Counted from the first letter of the stretch, positions 1 through 8,781 are shown. The stretch is DNA of 48,908 nucleotides from Blastococcus saxobsidens (GCF_002938435.1 NZ_POQT01000034.1:1-48908), one strand, 5' to 3'. Translations and numbers: made by a program. The notes: a model not told the origin generated them from the sequence alone.

Positions 1-1
1 G

Positions 2-358
2 CGCCGGGCCGCCGACGAGGCGCTCGCCGCCCGGCTGCAGGCCCGCCAGGAGGTGCTCGGGATGCTCGGCGTCGCCGCGGAGCAGCGCCGCCGGGCCGAC
101 GAGGAGGCCACCGCCCTCCGGCAGCGCCGGGAGGACGACGCGGCGGCCCGCTCGGCCGCCGTCCGCGCCGAGGTCGAGGTCCTGCGCGCCCGGCGGTCCT
201 CCCTGGAGTCCGAGGTCGAGGGCCTCGAGCGCCGGCGGTCGGCCCTGCAGTCCGACGTCCGCGACCTGGCGCAGGCCCGGGCGGCCCACGCCGCGCTCCG
301 TGCGACCCGGTGGCGCGAGCGGCTGCGCTCCTGGGCGGGGACGCCGCGCACGCACTGA
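2..358 (+). CDS. C-terminal part of a coiled-coil protein (5' end outside window)
   Basis: The frame is open from the first bases of the window, so only the last ~118 residues are present. They are almost entirely Ala/Arg/Glu/Asp-rich helix with repeated RRR, EVE and LRARR-type heptads, ending in a short basic tail (RWRERLRSW). This looks like a long charged coiled coil and I see no catalytic motif. Function cannot be assigned: DivIVA-like, SMC-like or structural coiled coils would all look like this. A GTG at 53 is in frame but there is no reason to place the start there, because coding character is unchanged upstream of it. Confidence 0.6.
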   Translation, partial: RRAADEALAARLQARQEVLGMLGVAAEQRRRADEEATALRQRREDDAAARSAAVRAEVEVLRARRSSLESEVEGLERRRSALQSDVRDLAQARAAHAALRATRWRERLRSWAGTPRTH

Positions 359-422
359 CGTCGGCCGGCCGGAGGGCGCGGCACGGTGTTGCGCGGGGCG
401 CGCCGCACGGGTGTCATGAGCC

Positions 423-1421
423 ATGGCGTCGCGCGGGGACGGCCGGCGGGAGGGGCCGGGAGCCCGTCCGGAGCCCGGGCCCCGGTCCTACGACGCGACC
501 TCGCCGGCCGGCATCCCGGCGCGACGCTGGCGGCACGTGCTGCGCCGGGTCGTGGCGCACGTGTTCAGCGACCGGCTGATGGTGCAGAGCGCGGGGGTGG
601 CCTTCTTCGCGGTCCTGTCCATCGCGCCGGTGCTGGTGACCGCGATCTCCGTCTACGGCGCCGTCAACACGCCGGAGCAGGCGCTCCAGCAGATGTCGGG
701 CGTCGTGCGGGTGCTCCCGACCGAGCTGGAGCCGCTGGTCGCCGACCAGCTCACCACCATCACCACCGCGTCCACGCAGGTGCTCACGTTCCGCGGCCTG
801 ACCGGTCTGGTCGTGGCGCTGTCGACGGCGGCCACCGCCGCGAGCTACCTGATCGACGGGCTGACCCTGGCCTACCACGAGACGGAGACCCGCGGCTTCC
901 TGCGCCGGATGGGCATCGCGCTGGTGATGGTCCTCGGCGGCGCCCTGCTGCTCGGCGCCGTCATCGCCGGCGCAGGAGCGGCCTCCCGCTGGCTGCAGGG
1001 CGCACCGGCGCTGCTGCGCGCGGTCGCGCCGGTGCTGACGTGGGGCGCGATCGCGCTGCTCATGACCGGTGTGCTCGCCGCCCTCTACCGGTTCGCCCCC
1101 GACCGCAAGAACGCCCGCTGGCGCTGGATCACCGGCGGCTCGGCCGTCGCGACGGTGCTCTGGCTGGTCACCACGATCGGGCTGTTCACCTACGTGGAGA
1201 CGCTGGGCAGCTACGAGTCCACCTACGGGCCCCTCGCCGGCGTCGCCATCAGCATGTTCTGGCTGTGGACGACGGTCCTGCTGGTGATCCTGGGTGCGGC
1301 CGTCAATGCCGAGACGGAGCGGGAGACCACCCGAGACTCCACCGTGGGCCCCGACCGGCCGCTGGGCGAGCGCGGCGCGATCGTCGCCGACAGCGCACCG
1401 CCCTACCCCGGCGAGGAATGA
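423..1421 (+). CDS. YihY/BrkB family inner-membrane protein
   Basis: A 332-residue integral membrane protein of the YihY/BrkB family (once mis-annotated as ribonuclease BN). About six hydrophobic segments are visible, at roughly residues 50-72, 122-143, 163-186, 200-222, 235-256 and 268-292. Family hallmarks are the early AGVAFFAVLSIAPVL segment and the late YGPLAGVAISMFWLW segment, which precedes the last helix. The N-terminus (Arg/Pro/Gly-rich, ~45 residues) and the acidic C-terminus should be cytosolic. Members are proposed to act as transporters or envelope factors, but the substrate is unknown. The ATG at 423 is the only good in-frame start, with no clear Shine-Dalgarno. The gene is convergent with the patatin-like gene, 16 bp apart. 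Confidence 0.85.
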   Translation: MASRGDGRREGPGARPEPGPRSYDATSPAGIPARRWRHVLRRVVAHVFSDRLMVQSAGVAFFAVLSIAPVLVTAISVYGAVNTPEQALQQMSGVVRVLPTELEPLVADQLTTITTASTQVLTFRGLTGLVVALSTAATAASYLIDGLTLAYHETETRGFLRRMGIALVMVLGGALLLGAVIAGAGAASRWLQGAPALLRAVAPVLTWGAIALLMTGVLAALYRFAPDRKNARWRWITGGSAVATVLWLVTTIGLFTYVETLGSYESTYGPLAGVAISMFWLWTTVLLVILGAAVNAETERETTRDSTVGPDRPLGERGAIVADSAPPYPGEE

Positions 1422-1440
1422 GCCCCCGGGGCACCGCTCA
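1419..1440. terminator. possible bidirectional hairpin between convergent genes
   Basis: Inverted repeat TGAGC...GCTCA encloses CCCCGGGG. The outer arms contain the stop codons of both convergent genes (TGA at 1419-1421 on plus, TCA at 1438-1440 for minus). There is no U-tract, as is usual in high-GC actinobacteria. The stem is short, so this is a weak call. Confidence 0.3.
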
Positions 1441-2415
1441 GCCGGCGCCGCCGGAGGCCTCCTGCAGCAGCTCGGCGACCTCAGGCGTCGCCGCGTGCGC
1501 CCCCGCCGCCAGGAACGCCTGGGCGACCACATCGTCCAGGCGGCTGCGCGACATCATGTCGTTGCCCATCACGAGCTGCTCCTCGGCGCCCGGAGTGAAG
1601 ACCACGGTCCGGATGCCTTCGGCCCGCAAGGCCCGCACCTCGCGCTGCAGCAGTCGCTCGGAGTGCCGGCGGGCGGCCGTGAAGATGCCGGGCCGCCAGC
1701 CCGTGGGCCCGCTCATCGGGGCGATGACGACCACCACGTCGATGCCCGGCCCGCGCAGGACCGCGGCGTTCGTCGGTGAGTGCACCCCGCCGTCGACGTA
1801 GCCGTGCCGCCCGATCCGCACCGGGGTGAAGTAGCCCGGGACGGCGCACGAGGCCCCGATCGCGAGGTGCAGCGGCGCCTCCGGCGCGCCCGGCCGGCCG
1901 AACACCACCCGGCGGCCGTCCCGGCGGCGGACGGCGCAGATCCACAGGTCCCGTTCCGGCCATCCCGGCTGCTCCAGCTCCCTCAGGGCCGCGAGCTGCT
2001 CGACGACGTCGTGCCGGCCCGGGGCGATCAGCGCCATGCCGGCGGCCATCGGCCGGAACTGCATCGGCCGGGTCAGCGCCCGCGCCACCATGTGCGGTCC
2101 GGGAAGACGCAGCGGCCGCCGCAGCAGCGTCCACGGGCGGAACGGCGCGAGCTCGGGCACCCGCGCCTCCGTCATCTGCCGGAGCACGTCGCCGTCGCCG
2201 GACAGCGGCGCCTTCACGGTCCAGGCGGCCAGGTCCTCCGCCGAGACCCCCAGCCGCAGGAGCGAGCCGGTGATGGACCCGGCGGAGGTGCCGACCACGA
2301 CGTCGGCGTCCCGGGCGTCGAAGCCGAAGTCGTGCTGCAGCACGGCCAGCACCCCGGAGTGGTAGGCCTGCCCGACGACGCCGCCGCCACCCAGCACCAG
2401 CCCCACCCTCGCCAC
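1438..2415 (-). CDS. patatin-like phospholipase family protein
   Basis: A 325-residue protein with the complete patatin catalytic set. The glycine-rich oxyanion loop GGGGVVG lies at residues 9-15, the nucleophile elbow GTSAG at 42-46 (Ser44), and the catalytic aspartate in YVDGG is Asp208. It should act as a Ser-Asp dyad acyl hydrolase on lipids, as in RssA/YlbK-type bacterial patatins; the physiological substrate is unknown. There is no signal peptide. Start: GTG at 2415 gives MARVGLVLGGGG, the usual family N-terminus; sequence upstream in this frame is not protein-like although it stays open. A later GTG at 2406 is possible. Divergent from the gene at 2579. Confidence 0.85.
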   Translation of the reverse strand: MARVGLVLGGGGVVGQAYHSGVLAVLQHDFGFDARDADVVVGTSAGSITGSLLRLGVSAEDLAAWTVKAPLSGDGDVLRQMTEARVPELAPFRPWTLLRRPLRLPGPHMVARALTRPMQFRPMAAGMALIAPGRHDVVEQLAALRELEQPGWPERDLWICAVRRRDGRRVVFGRPGAPEAPLHLAIGASCAVPGYFTPVRIGRHGYVDGGVHSPTNAAVLRGPGIDVVVVIAPMSGPTGWRPGIFTAARRHSERLLQREVRALRAEGIRTVVFTPGAEEQLVMGNDMMSRSRLDDVVAQAFLAAGAHAATPEVAELLQEASGGAG

Positions 2416-2578
2416 GCCGGCGAGCCTGCCACGGGCGGCGCACGCAGGCAGTTCGTCCCCGGCCAGGGGTCGTCCCGGCGGTCTTGCCCCCCGCCCCGGT
2501 GGGCGAGCACTCTGTGCCGCACGGCGCTGCCGACCGGGCACGACCGCGACCGAGCGCCCCGACGAGAGGTGGCTGCAC

Positions 2579-3199
2579 ATGTACGCCCGTTCGACGACGA
2601 TCCACGGCAACCCGCAGTCGGTGGAGCAGGGCATCGCCTTCGTCCGGGACGAGGACATGCCCGCGCTGCGCCGGCTGGAGGGCTGCGTGGGGCTGTCGAT
2701 GCTGGCCGACCGGACCACCGGCCGGTGCATCGTCACCACGTCGTGGGTGGACGAGGCCACCATGCGCGCCAGCCAGGACGCCGTCCGGACGTCGCAGGAG
2801 CGCACGCTCGCGGTGCTCGGCGGCACCGCCCAGGTCGACGAGTGGGAGATCGCCGCCATGCACCGGGTGCACGACTCCCACCACGGCACCTGTTCCCGGG
2901 TGACCTGGCTGCGCAGCGACCCCGACGCCGTGGACAAGGCGGTGGACGCCGTCCGGCTCTCGCTCATGCCGAAGCTGGACGACCTGCCGGGGTTCTGCAG
3001 CGTCAGCGTGCTGGCGCAGCGCGCCGAGGGCCTCAGCGTCGCGACCGTCACCTACGACACCCGGGCCGATCTGGACGACTCCGCCGAGGGGGCGCGGCAG
3101 TTCCGCGAGGAATTCGGCCCCTCGCTCGGCATCGAGGTCGTGGACACCGCCGAGTTCGACCTCTCCATCGCCGAGCTGCGGGTGCCCGAGAGCAGCTGA
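2579..3199 (+). CDS. tandem dimeric alpha-beta barrel (ABM-like) protein
   Basis: 206 residues that look like two copies of a ferredoxin-like alpha+beta barrel of the antibiotic-biosynthesis-monooxygenase type. The first runs from MYARSTTIHGNPQSVEQG to about residue 100, the second from about 100 (TCSRVTWLRSDPDAVDKAVD) to the end. Each half has the strand-helix-strand pattern with 'PGF/EGCVGLSMLADR' and 'FCSVSVLAQR' cores. Such two-domain proteins are common in actinobacteria and usually uncharacterised. No catalytic residues are evident, so a small-molecule-binding or stress role is only inference. The ATG at 2579 is preceded by GAGAGGTGG, a good ribosome site. Confidence 0.75.
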   Translation: MYARSTTIHGNPQSVEQGIAFVRDEDMPALRRLEGCVGLSMLADRTTGRCIVTTSWVDEATMRASQDAVRTSQERTLAVLGGTAQVDEWEIAAMHRVHDSHHGTCSRVTWLRSDPDAVDKAVDAVRLSLMPKLDDLPGFCSVSVLAQRAEGLSVATVTYDTRADLDDSAEGARQFREEFGPSLGIEVVDTAEFDLSIAELRVPESS

Positions 3200-3311
3200 G
3201 CCCACCGGCCGCAGGAAGCCCCGGCGGCACGACCGGATCCCGGCAGGCGAGGATGACCCGGTCACGCTCACGAGCACGGTCCGGCGCTGCGCGCCGGCCA
3301 AGGAGGTCCGG

Positions 3312-4346
3312 ATGCCGGCGTCGCTGCCCCCGCTGCCCACGATGGTCGTCGGGAGCCTCCCGCAGCCGGACTGGCTCATCGACCGCGACCGGCTGGGCCA
3401 CCAGTTCCCACCGCGGGTGCGGGCCCAGGAGCTCTGGCGGGTTCCCGCGCCGTACCTGCAGGAGGCGCAGGACGACGCCACGCTGGCCGCGATCCGGTCG
3501 CAGGAGGAGGCCGGCCTCGACGTCGTGACCGACGGGGAGGTCCGCCGGGAGTCCTACTCCAACCACTTCGCCACCGCCCTCGAGGGCCTGGACCTGGAGC
3601 ACCCCGGCACCGTCCGGAACCGCTCGGGCATCGACATCCCCGTGCCGCGGGTGGTCGGGGAGCTCCGCCGGCCCGCGCCGGTCCAGGTCGAGGACGTCCG
3701 CTTCCTGAGGGCGCACACCGACCGCGCGGTCAAGATCACCGTGCCGGGGCCGTTCACGATGGCGCAGCAGTCGCAGGACGACCACTACGGCGACGACCGC
3801 GCGCTGGCACTGGCGTACGCCGACGTCGTCGCCCAGGAGATCGCCGACCTGTTCGCCGCCGGCGCCGACATCGTCCAGGTGGACGAGCCGTGGCTGCAGG
3901 CCCGGCCGGAGATCGCCCGCCGGTACGGCGCCGAGGCGCTGACCCGGGCGATCGCCGATGCACCCGGCCCGGTGCACGTGCACCTCTGCTTCGGCTACGC
4001 CGCGATGGTCGCCGACCGCCCGGAGGGCTACTCCTTCCTCGCCGAGCTGGCCGACACCCCCGCCCACACCGTCTCGGTGGAGACGGCGCAGTCGCGGCTG
4101 GACCCGCAGACGCTGCGGCCGCTGCGCGGCAAGGGGGTCGCGCTCGGCGTCCTGGACCTCTCCACCCCCGACGTCGAGACCCCCGAGACGGTCGCCGACC
4201 GGGTCCGCCGCGCGCTGGACCACGTCGACGTCGACAAGCTGGTGCTGTCCAGCGACTGCGGGCTCAAGTACCTGCCGCGGGCCGCGGCCGCCGGCAAGAT
4301 GCGCTCCCTCGCCGAGGCGGCGGCGGTGCTCCGCGCCGAGCTCTGA
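3312..4346 (+). CDS. cobalamin-independent methionine synthase, C-terminal-domain-only type
   Basis: A 344-residue single-domain relative of the MetE catalytic half, beginning LPTMVVGSLPQP and containing TDGEVRRESY. Zinc/homocysteine-site residues are retained: His224 and Cys226 in VHLCFGY, Glu257 in SVETAQ, and Cys316 in SDCGLKYLPR. They match the His-x-Cys, Glu and Cys ligands of full MetE. The N-terminal folate-binding half is absent, so the methyl donor may differ from 5-methyl-THF-triglutamate (archaeal-type short MetE proteins use other donors). A methyltransferase using a thiol acceptor is well supported; methionine synthesis itself is inference. The ATG at 3312 follows an AAGGAGG ribosome site. 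Confidence 0.8.
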   Translation: MPASLPPLPTMVVGSLPQPDWLIDRDRLGHQFPPRVRAQELWRVPAPYLQEAQDDATLAAIRSQEEAGLDVVTDGEVRRESYSNHFATALEGLDLEHPGTVRNRSGIDIPVPRVVGELRRPAPVQVEDVRFLRAHTDRAVKITVPGPFTMAQQSQDDHYGDDRALALAYADVVAQEIADLFAAGADIVQVDEPWLQARPEIARRYGAEALTRAIADAPGPVHVHLCFGYAAMVADRPEGYSFLAELADTPAHTVSVETAQSRLDPQTLRPLRGKGVALGVLDLSTPDVETPETVADRVRRALDHVDVDKLVLSSDCGLKYLPRAAAAGKMRSLAEAAAVLRAEL

Positions 4347-4470
4347 TCCCGGGCTCCGAGAACGGCTGACCGGCGGGTCGGGGGCCCCGGGGCATGAACC
4401 GACCACCGTCCGTGTTGTGCTGTGCGACGGTCCGCCACCACTGGCGTCGACCCTGCCTGTCGTCACACCC

Positions 4471-4476
4471 GAAGGA
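4471..4476 (+). promoter_or_regulatory. ribosome binding site selecting a TTG start
   Basis: GAAGGA lies 7 nt before TTG at 4484. The open frame extends upstream to 4394, but that stretch (MNRPPSVLCCATV...) is not conserved-looking and has no ribosome site. This motif therefore decides the helicase start. Confidence 0.6.
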
Positions 4477-4483
4477 ACACTGC

Positions 4484-6289
4484 TTGCCCGACACCCAGCC
4501 CCAGCCCGCCACGTCCCGCCGCCGGGAACGCTCCGCAGTCCGTCAGTCGTCGGCCCGGTCCACCGACCGCGCGGCCGAGCGCGAGGAGCGGCGGGCCCAG
4601 CAGAGCTGGGTGGAGGGCGCGGCGCCGGAGCTGCCGGGCCGGACCACCCGGCCGGCCGAGGTCGTCTTCCACCTCGGCCCCACCAACTCCGGCAAGACCT
4701 TCGAGTCGCTCCAGGCCCTGGCCGCCACCGGCTCCGGCGTCTACGCCGCACCGCTGCGCCAGCTGGCCCACGAGGCCTACGCCAAGCTCGCAGCCCAGCT
4801 CCCCGAGGGGACGGTGGGCCTGTCCACCGGCGAGGAGGAGATCGACCCGAACGCGGCGATCATCTGCTGCACCGTCGAGAAGGCGCCCATGCGCGGCGAG
4901 ATGCTCGTGCTCGACGAGTCGCACTGGGTCGCCGACCCCGACCGTGGCCACCACTGGGCGCGGCTGCTGCTCACCGGCGAGTACCGGCAGATGCACCTGA
5001 TCTCCGCGGCGGAGGCCTACCTCCTGCTCAAGCCCCTGGTGGCCGACGCCGAGCGCATCACCGTCGTCAACCACAAGCGGCTCTCGCGGCTCGACGTCCT
5101 CAAGGCGCCGGTGCGCCCGGAGACCGTCCGCCCGCAGACGCTCGTCGTCGCCTTCTCCCGCAAGGCCGTGTACGCCGCCGCCGCCGAGCTCGACCAGCAC
5201 CGGCCGGGCAAGGTCGGCGTCCTCTACGGCGCGCTCCCCCCGGCCACCCGCCGCGAGGTGATCGAGCGGTTCACCAGCGGTGAGCTGGAGGTGCTGGTCA
5301 CCACCGACGTGATCGGGCACGGCATCAACGTCCCGGCCACCACCGTCCTGTTCGCCGAGACGACGAAGTTCGACGGCACCGAGATGCGGCCGCTGCGCAG
5401 CTGGGAGACCGCCCAGATCGCCGGGCGGGCCGGCCGCTACGGGCTGACCGGCCACGGCGCGGTGGGCGTGCTGCTCGGGGTCACCGGGCTCCGCCCCGAC
5501 CAGCGACTGCTCGCCGTCGGAGCAGCGGTGGCCCGGGGCGACCAGATGAGCGACCTGCCCAAGCGCGCGCCCCGGCTGCGGCCGGAGCTCGAGGACCTCG
5601 GCGCCTTCGAGGCCGTCGACCTGCCCGAGGCGCTCACCCGCTGGATGGCGTGGGCGCGGGCGGCCACCCGCGACGAGGCCATGACCGCCGACGACGTCAC
5701 GAGCCTGGTGCTGCGGGTGCATGCCCTGCTGCCGCTGCTGCGCGGCCCGCTCGGCGCCGTCGGCGACCTGGACACCGTGTGGCGGCTGGTGAACCTCCCG
5801 ATCGACTACAACCCGCCGCGGCGCACCCGGTGGCTGGTGCTGGCCAAGGCCGCGCTGCAGCACGCCGCGGGGCTGCCGGTGCAGCCGGAGACGGTCCTCC
5901 CCGATGTTCCGCGCGGGGGCGGCGTCGAGGAGTTCGAGCAGGCCGCCGCGGCCGCCCGGGACGCCCAGGCGCTGCTCCGGCAGTTCCCCGGCGTCGCCGG
6001 TCTGAGCAGCGAGGACGCCGCCTGGGTCGAGGAGGAGTGCGCCGAGACGATCACCGAGCTGCTCCCGGACGCCATCGCCCTGGGACGCTCCGGCAAGTGC
6101 GTGGAGTGCGGCAACGCGATCGCCCCCTGGTTCACCACGTGCCGCCCGTGCAGCGCCCCTCCCGGCCGACGCGGTGGCGAGCGACCGTCCCGCCCGGCCG
6201 CCGGTGGCCGGCGCGTCGCGGGGCGCGCCGCCGGGCGTGCGTTCGGCGGACGCCAGGGCGGCCCTCGCGGGCGGACCCGCCGGGGCTGA
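4484..6289 (+). CDS. SUV3-like DExH RNA helicase with C-terminal zinc ribbon
   Basis: 601 residues from a TTG start. Superfamily 2 helicase motifs: Walker A GPTNSGKT at 65-72 (the PTNSGKT form is typical of mitochondrial SUV3), DESH motif II at 144-147, and motif VI QIAGRAGRYG from 311. The middle and C-terminal parts follow the SUV3 layout. A four-cysteine knuckle (Cys539, 542, 553, 556; CVECGN...CRPC) then precedes a highly basic Arg/Gly-rich tail of ~40 residues. The family unwinds RNA or RNA/DNA and in mitochondria feeds the degradosome. A role in actinobacterial RNA turnover is inference. Monocistronic as far as visible. Confidence 0.8.
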   Translation: MPDTQPQPATSRRRERSAVRQSSARSTDRAAEREERRAQQSWVEGAAPELPGRTTRPAEVVFHLGPTNSGKTFESLQALAATGSGVYAAPLRQLAHEAYAKLAAQLPEGTVGLSTGEEEIDPNAAIICCTVEKAPMRGEMLVLDESHWVADPDRGHHWARLLLTGEYRQMHLISAAEAYLLLKPLVADAERITVVNHKRLSRLDVLKAPVRPETVRPQTLVVAFSRKAVYAAAAELDQHRPGKVGVLYGALPPATRREVIERFTSGELEVLVTTDVIGHGINVPATTVLFAETTKFDGTEMRPLRSWETAQIAGRAGRYGLTGHGAVGVLLGVTGLRPDQRLLAVGAAVARGDQMSDLPKRAPRLRPELEDLGAFEAVDLPEALTRWMAWARAATRDEAMTADDVTSLVLRVHALLPLLRGPLGAVGDLDTVWRLVNLPIDYNPPRRTRWLVLAKAALQHAAGLPVQPETVLPDVPRGGGVEEFEQAAAAARDAQALLRQFPGVAGLSSEDAAWVEEECAETITELLPDAIALGRSGKCVECGNAIAPWFTTCRPCSAPPGRRGGERPSRPAAGGRRVAGRAAGRAFGGRQGGPRGRTRRG

Positions 6290-6462
6290 GACGCCACCGG
6301 CGGGGCGCCGCCCGTCGACCGGGGAGGGCGTCCGCGGCCGCGCGCCGTTGCGACGGCTCCCCCGGGTCATGCAGCGGCCCGAGGGTCAGGGCATCCCCGT
6401 GGGGAGCCCACTCCGGGTTCGAGGCTCTCGCGGCCAGCCGGACCTGACAGGCGGGACCCGCC

Positions 6463-7191
6463 GTGCACACCGAAGAGAAGTCCCCGTCCGTCGACGTCCG
6501 CACCGCGTTCGCCGAGCTGGGGCGGATGTCGTTCGCCGAGTCCTCCATGGACGACGTGCTGCAGCGCATCGCCGAGCTGGCCAAGGAGGCGATCCCCGGG
6601 GTCGCCGAGGCGTCGGTCAGCCTGGTCGCCAACGACAAGCCCAGCACTGCTGCCTTCACCGGCCGCCTGGCGCTCGACCTCGACGAGTCGCAGTACGGGA
6701 GGGGCTACGGCCCGTGCCTGGAGGCGGCCGTCGGGCAGGAGATCCGGGAGATCACCGACACCCGCGAGGAGACCCGCTGGGGGGACTACACCCGGTTGTG
6801 CGTCGAGCGTGGGGCGCTGAGCTCCCTGTCAGTACCCGCGCCGGTGCGGGAGACGATCCACGGCGCGCTCAACCTGTACGCGGTCGAGGCGGATGCCTTC
6901 GACGACGACGCGCGCGACACCGCCCGGGCGTTCGCCTCCTACGTCGCAGTCGCCGTGCAGAACATGCAGCTGTACGAGACGACCCGCGAACTGGCCGACA
7001 ACCTTGACATGGCCATGCGCTCCCGCGCGGTCATCGAGCAGGCCAAGGGGATCCTGATGAGCCAGCGCCGGTGCGACGCCACCGAGGCCTTCAACGTGCT
7101 GGCCGCCGCGTCCCAGCGGTCGAACCGGAAGCTGCGCGACATCGCGCAGGCCATCGTGGACGGCGTGGCCGGCGGGCCGCCGGCCAGCTGA
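6463..7191 (+). CDS. GAF and ANTAR domain regulator
   Basis: 242 residues. A GAF sensor domain occupies about residues 25-165 (GYGPCLEAAVGQEIREITDT and the LSVPAPVRETIHGALNLY core). A three-helix ANTAR RNA-binding domain occupies about 178-232, with the signature pattern AMRSRAVIEQAKGILM, ATEAFNVL and SQRSNRKLRDIAQ. ANTAR proteins bind dual-hairpin RNA leaders and antiterminate. GAF-ANTAR fusions are expanded in Geodermatophilaceae and mycobacteria, where they are thought to respond to small ligands or redox state; the ligand here is unknown. Start is GTG 6463. It stands alone with 173 bp before it, and its RNA target is not obvious in this window. Confidence 0.85.
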   Translation: MHTEEKSPSVDVRTAFAELGRMSFAESSMDDVLQRIAELAKEAIPGVAEASVSLVANDKPSTAAFTGRLALDLDESQYGRGYGPCLEAAVGQEIREITDTREETRWGDYTRLCVERGALSSLSVPAPVRETIHGALNLYAVEADAFDDDARDTARAFASYVAVAVQNMQLYETTRELADNLDMAMRSRAVIEQAKGILMSQRRCDATEAFNVLAAASQRSNRKLRDIAQAIVDGVAGGPPAS

Positions 7192-7221
7192 CCTGGCGTC
7201 CTCGGCGACACCTCCCTGCCC

Positions 7222-7240
7222 AAAGGTAAGGCTTACCTCT
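7222..7240 (+). promoter_or_regulatory. IdeR/DmdR-type iron box
   Basis: The core AGGTAAGGCTTACCT (7224-7238) is a perfect 7-1-7 palindrome matching the IdeR/DtxR consensus TWAGGTWAGSCTWACCTWA at about 16 of 19 positions. It lies ~70-85 bp before the siderophore reductase gene. This is where an iron-bound repressor would be expected, and it predicts induction under iron starvation. Confidence 0.8.
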
Positions 7241-7310
7241 GTACCGTCGTCCGTGGCGGGCCCGGCGCCGGAACGGTGGGGGCATCCGCGTGATCGGGAG
7301 CGGAGCGGGC

Positions 7311-8174
7311 ATGAGCGAGGCACGACGGAACGGCGGGGGCGCGTCGCGCAAGCGGACGCCGCGGATCGGCGAGGTCGTGCGCACCTCGTGGGTGACCCCG
7401 CACATGGTCCGCGTCGTCCTCGGTGGGCCGGGTCTCGCGGGGTTCCCCGACGGCGAGTTCACCGACCGCTACGTCAAGCTGCTGTTCCCGCCGGCCGGTG
7501 CCACCTACGGGGTGCCCTACGACGTCGAGCAGGTGCGCGCCGACCACCCGCAGGAGCACTGGCCGGTCACCCGCACGTACACGGTGCGGGCCTGGGACGC
7601 CGCGGCCGGCGAGCTGACCATCGACTTCGTGCACCACGGCGTCCAGGGCGTGGCCGGACCGTGGGCGGCAGCGGCCCGCCCGGGCGACCGGATCCAGTTC
7701 ATGGGGCCCGGCGGCGCCTACGCCCCCCGGCCGGACGCCGACTGGCACCTGATCGCCGGTGACGAGGCCGCGCTGCCGGCGGTCGCCGCGACGCTGGACC
7801 GGCTGCCCGAGGGCGCGCGTGCGCTGGTGTTCGTCGAGGTGGCCGGGCCCGAGGAGGAGCAGACCGACCTCGTCGTCGGCCCCCGGGTCGACCTGCGGTG
7901 GCTGCACCGCGGCGACGCCGAGCCGGGCGCGCCGCTGGTCGACGCCGTACGCGCGGTGCCGCTGCCGGAGGGGAACGGGCACGTGTTCGTGCACGGCGAG
8001 GCCTACGCCGTGCGGGAGCTGCGCCGGCACCTCCGGGCCGAGCGGGGACTGGACCCGGCGTGGACGTCGATCTCCGGCTACTGGCGGCGCGGGGACACCG
8101 AGGACAGGTGGCAGTCGACCAAGCAGGAGTGGAACGCCCGGATCGAGGCCGAGGAGACCGCCGTCGGACGGTGA
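7311..8174 (+). CDS. siderophore-interacting protein (FAD-dependent ferric-siderophore reductase)
   Basis: 287 residues of the SIP/ViuB family. FAD-binding motif RTYTVR is at 88-93, the NAD(P)H-domain signature AGDEAALPAV is near 150, and the C-terminal SIP motif SGYWRRG is at 255-261. These cytosolic flavoenzymes reduce Fe(III)-siderophores to release iron. Start: ATG 7311 (MSEARRN) has a purine-rich GGAGCGGAGCGGG stretch before it; GTG 7290 would add seven residues. The upstream iron box makes IdeR-type control very likely. The gene converges with the DUF1643 gene (4 bp between stop codons), and no siderophore biosynthesis or ABC genes lie beside it. Confidence 0.9.
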   Translation: MSEARRNGGGASRKRTPRIGEVVRTSWVTPHMVRVVLGGPGLAGFPDGEFTDRYVKLLFPPAGATYGVPYDVEQVRADHPQEHWPVTRTYTVRAWDAAAGELTIDFVHHGVQGVAGPWAAAARPGDRIQFMGPGGAYAPRPDADWHLIAGDEAALPAVAATLDRLPEGARALVFVEVAGPEEEQTDLVVGPRVDLRWLHRGDAEPGAPLVDAVRAVPLPEGNGHVFVHGEAYAVRELRRHLRAERGLDPAWTSISGYWRRGDTEDRWQSTKQEWNARIEAEETAVGR

Positions 8175-8178
8175 CCGG

Positions 8179-8727
8179 TCAGCGGGGGGCCCAGGGCACG
8201 AGGACCGCGTCGCCGGGCACGTAGAGCGGGTGCAGCGGCTCCCCCCGCCCGGTGGTGCCCAGGCACAGCGGCGAGTCCAGCAGCGGGGCGACCTCTCGCG
8301 AGCGGCCGTGCAGCGAGCCCCCGTTGCCCCAGGCCACGATGGTCCGGGGCGCCGCCGCGGTGAACGTCCGGAGTGAATCGTCGTTCGCCGGGCCGACCGG
8401 TTCGGCCGCACGCCGGAGGGTTCTCGGGTCGGTGTGCCGGTAGGCGAACAGATTCACGACCAGCAGGCCGCTGCGGCCGGCGTTCCGGCTCCGCGCGATG
8501 CACCTGTCCAACGTCGGGCGGCGCCGCTTCTCGGTGTCCCCCGTCGCCGGGTTGAGCAGCACCCAGATGTCCGTGGTCGACAGGTCCGGATCGGCCCACC
8601 AGCGGCCGAACGCGTACCGGTGGGCCATGTCCGGGGAGTACAGGTAGCGCTCGGGCAGCCCGTCCGGCGACGTCCCCGCCCGGTCCTCGAGCCCGTGCCG
8701 ACCGGCCAGCTGCGTGAATGCCTCCAC
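8179..8727 (-). CDS. DUF1643 domain-containing protein
   Basis: 182 residues. The DUF1643 pattern is clear: YLYSPDMAHRYAFGRWW, WVLLNPATGDTEKRRRPTLDRC, LLVVNLFAYRHTDPRTL, IVAWGNGG and the closing PLHPLYVPGDAVLVPW. The family is widespread, often near mobile or defence genes, and has no settled function. The conserved NPATGD, NLFAYR and AWGN blocks suggest an enzyme of the uracil-DNA-glycosylase-like fold, but that is inference. GTG 8727 is the most plausible start, with no convincing ribosome site. Divergent from the gene at 8782 with 54 bp between them. Confidence 0.7.
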   Translation of the reverse strand: MEAFTQLAGRHGLEDRAGTSPDGLPERYLYSPDMAHRYAFGRWWADPDLSTTDIWVLLNPATGDTEKRRRPTLDRCIARSRNAGRSGLLVVNLFAYRHTDPRTLRRAAEPVGPANDDSLRTFTAAAPRTIVAWGNGGSLHGRSREVAPLLDSPLCLGTTGRGEPLHPLYVPGDAVLVPWAPR

Positions 8728-8781
8728 CGTCAGGACGGTAGAGAGGCGGCCCCGCCGCGGCCGGCACGGTAGGAAAGGGGC

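Noticed and set aside
3200..3311. SAM or cobalamin riboswitch before the MetE-like gene
   Set aside because: I could not find the conserved core of any known SAM, SAH or B12 aptamer; only a ribosome site is clear.
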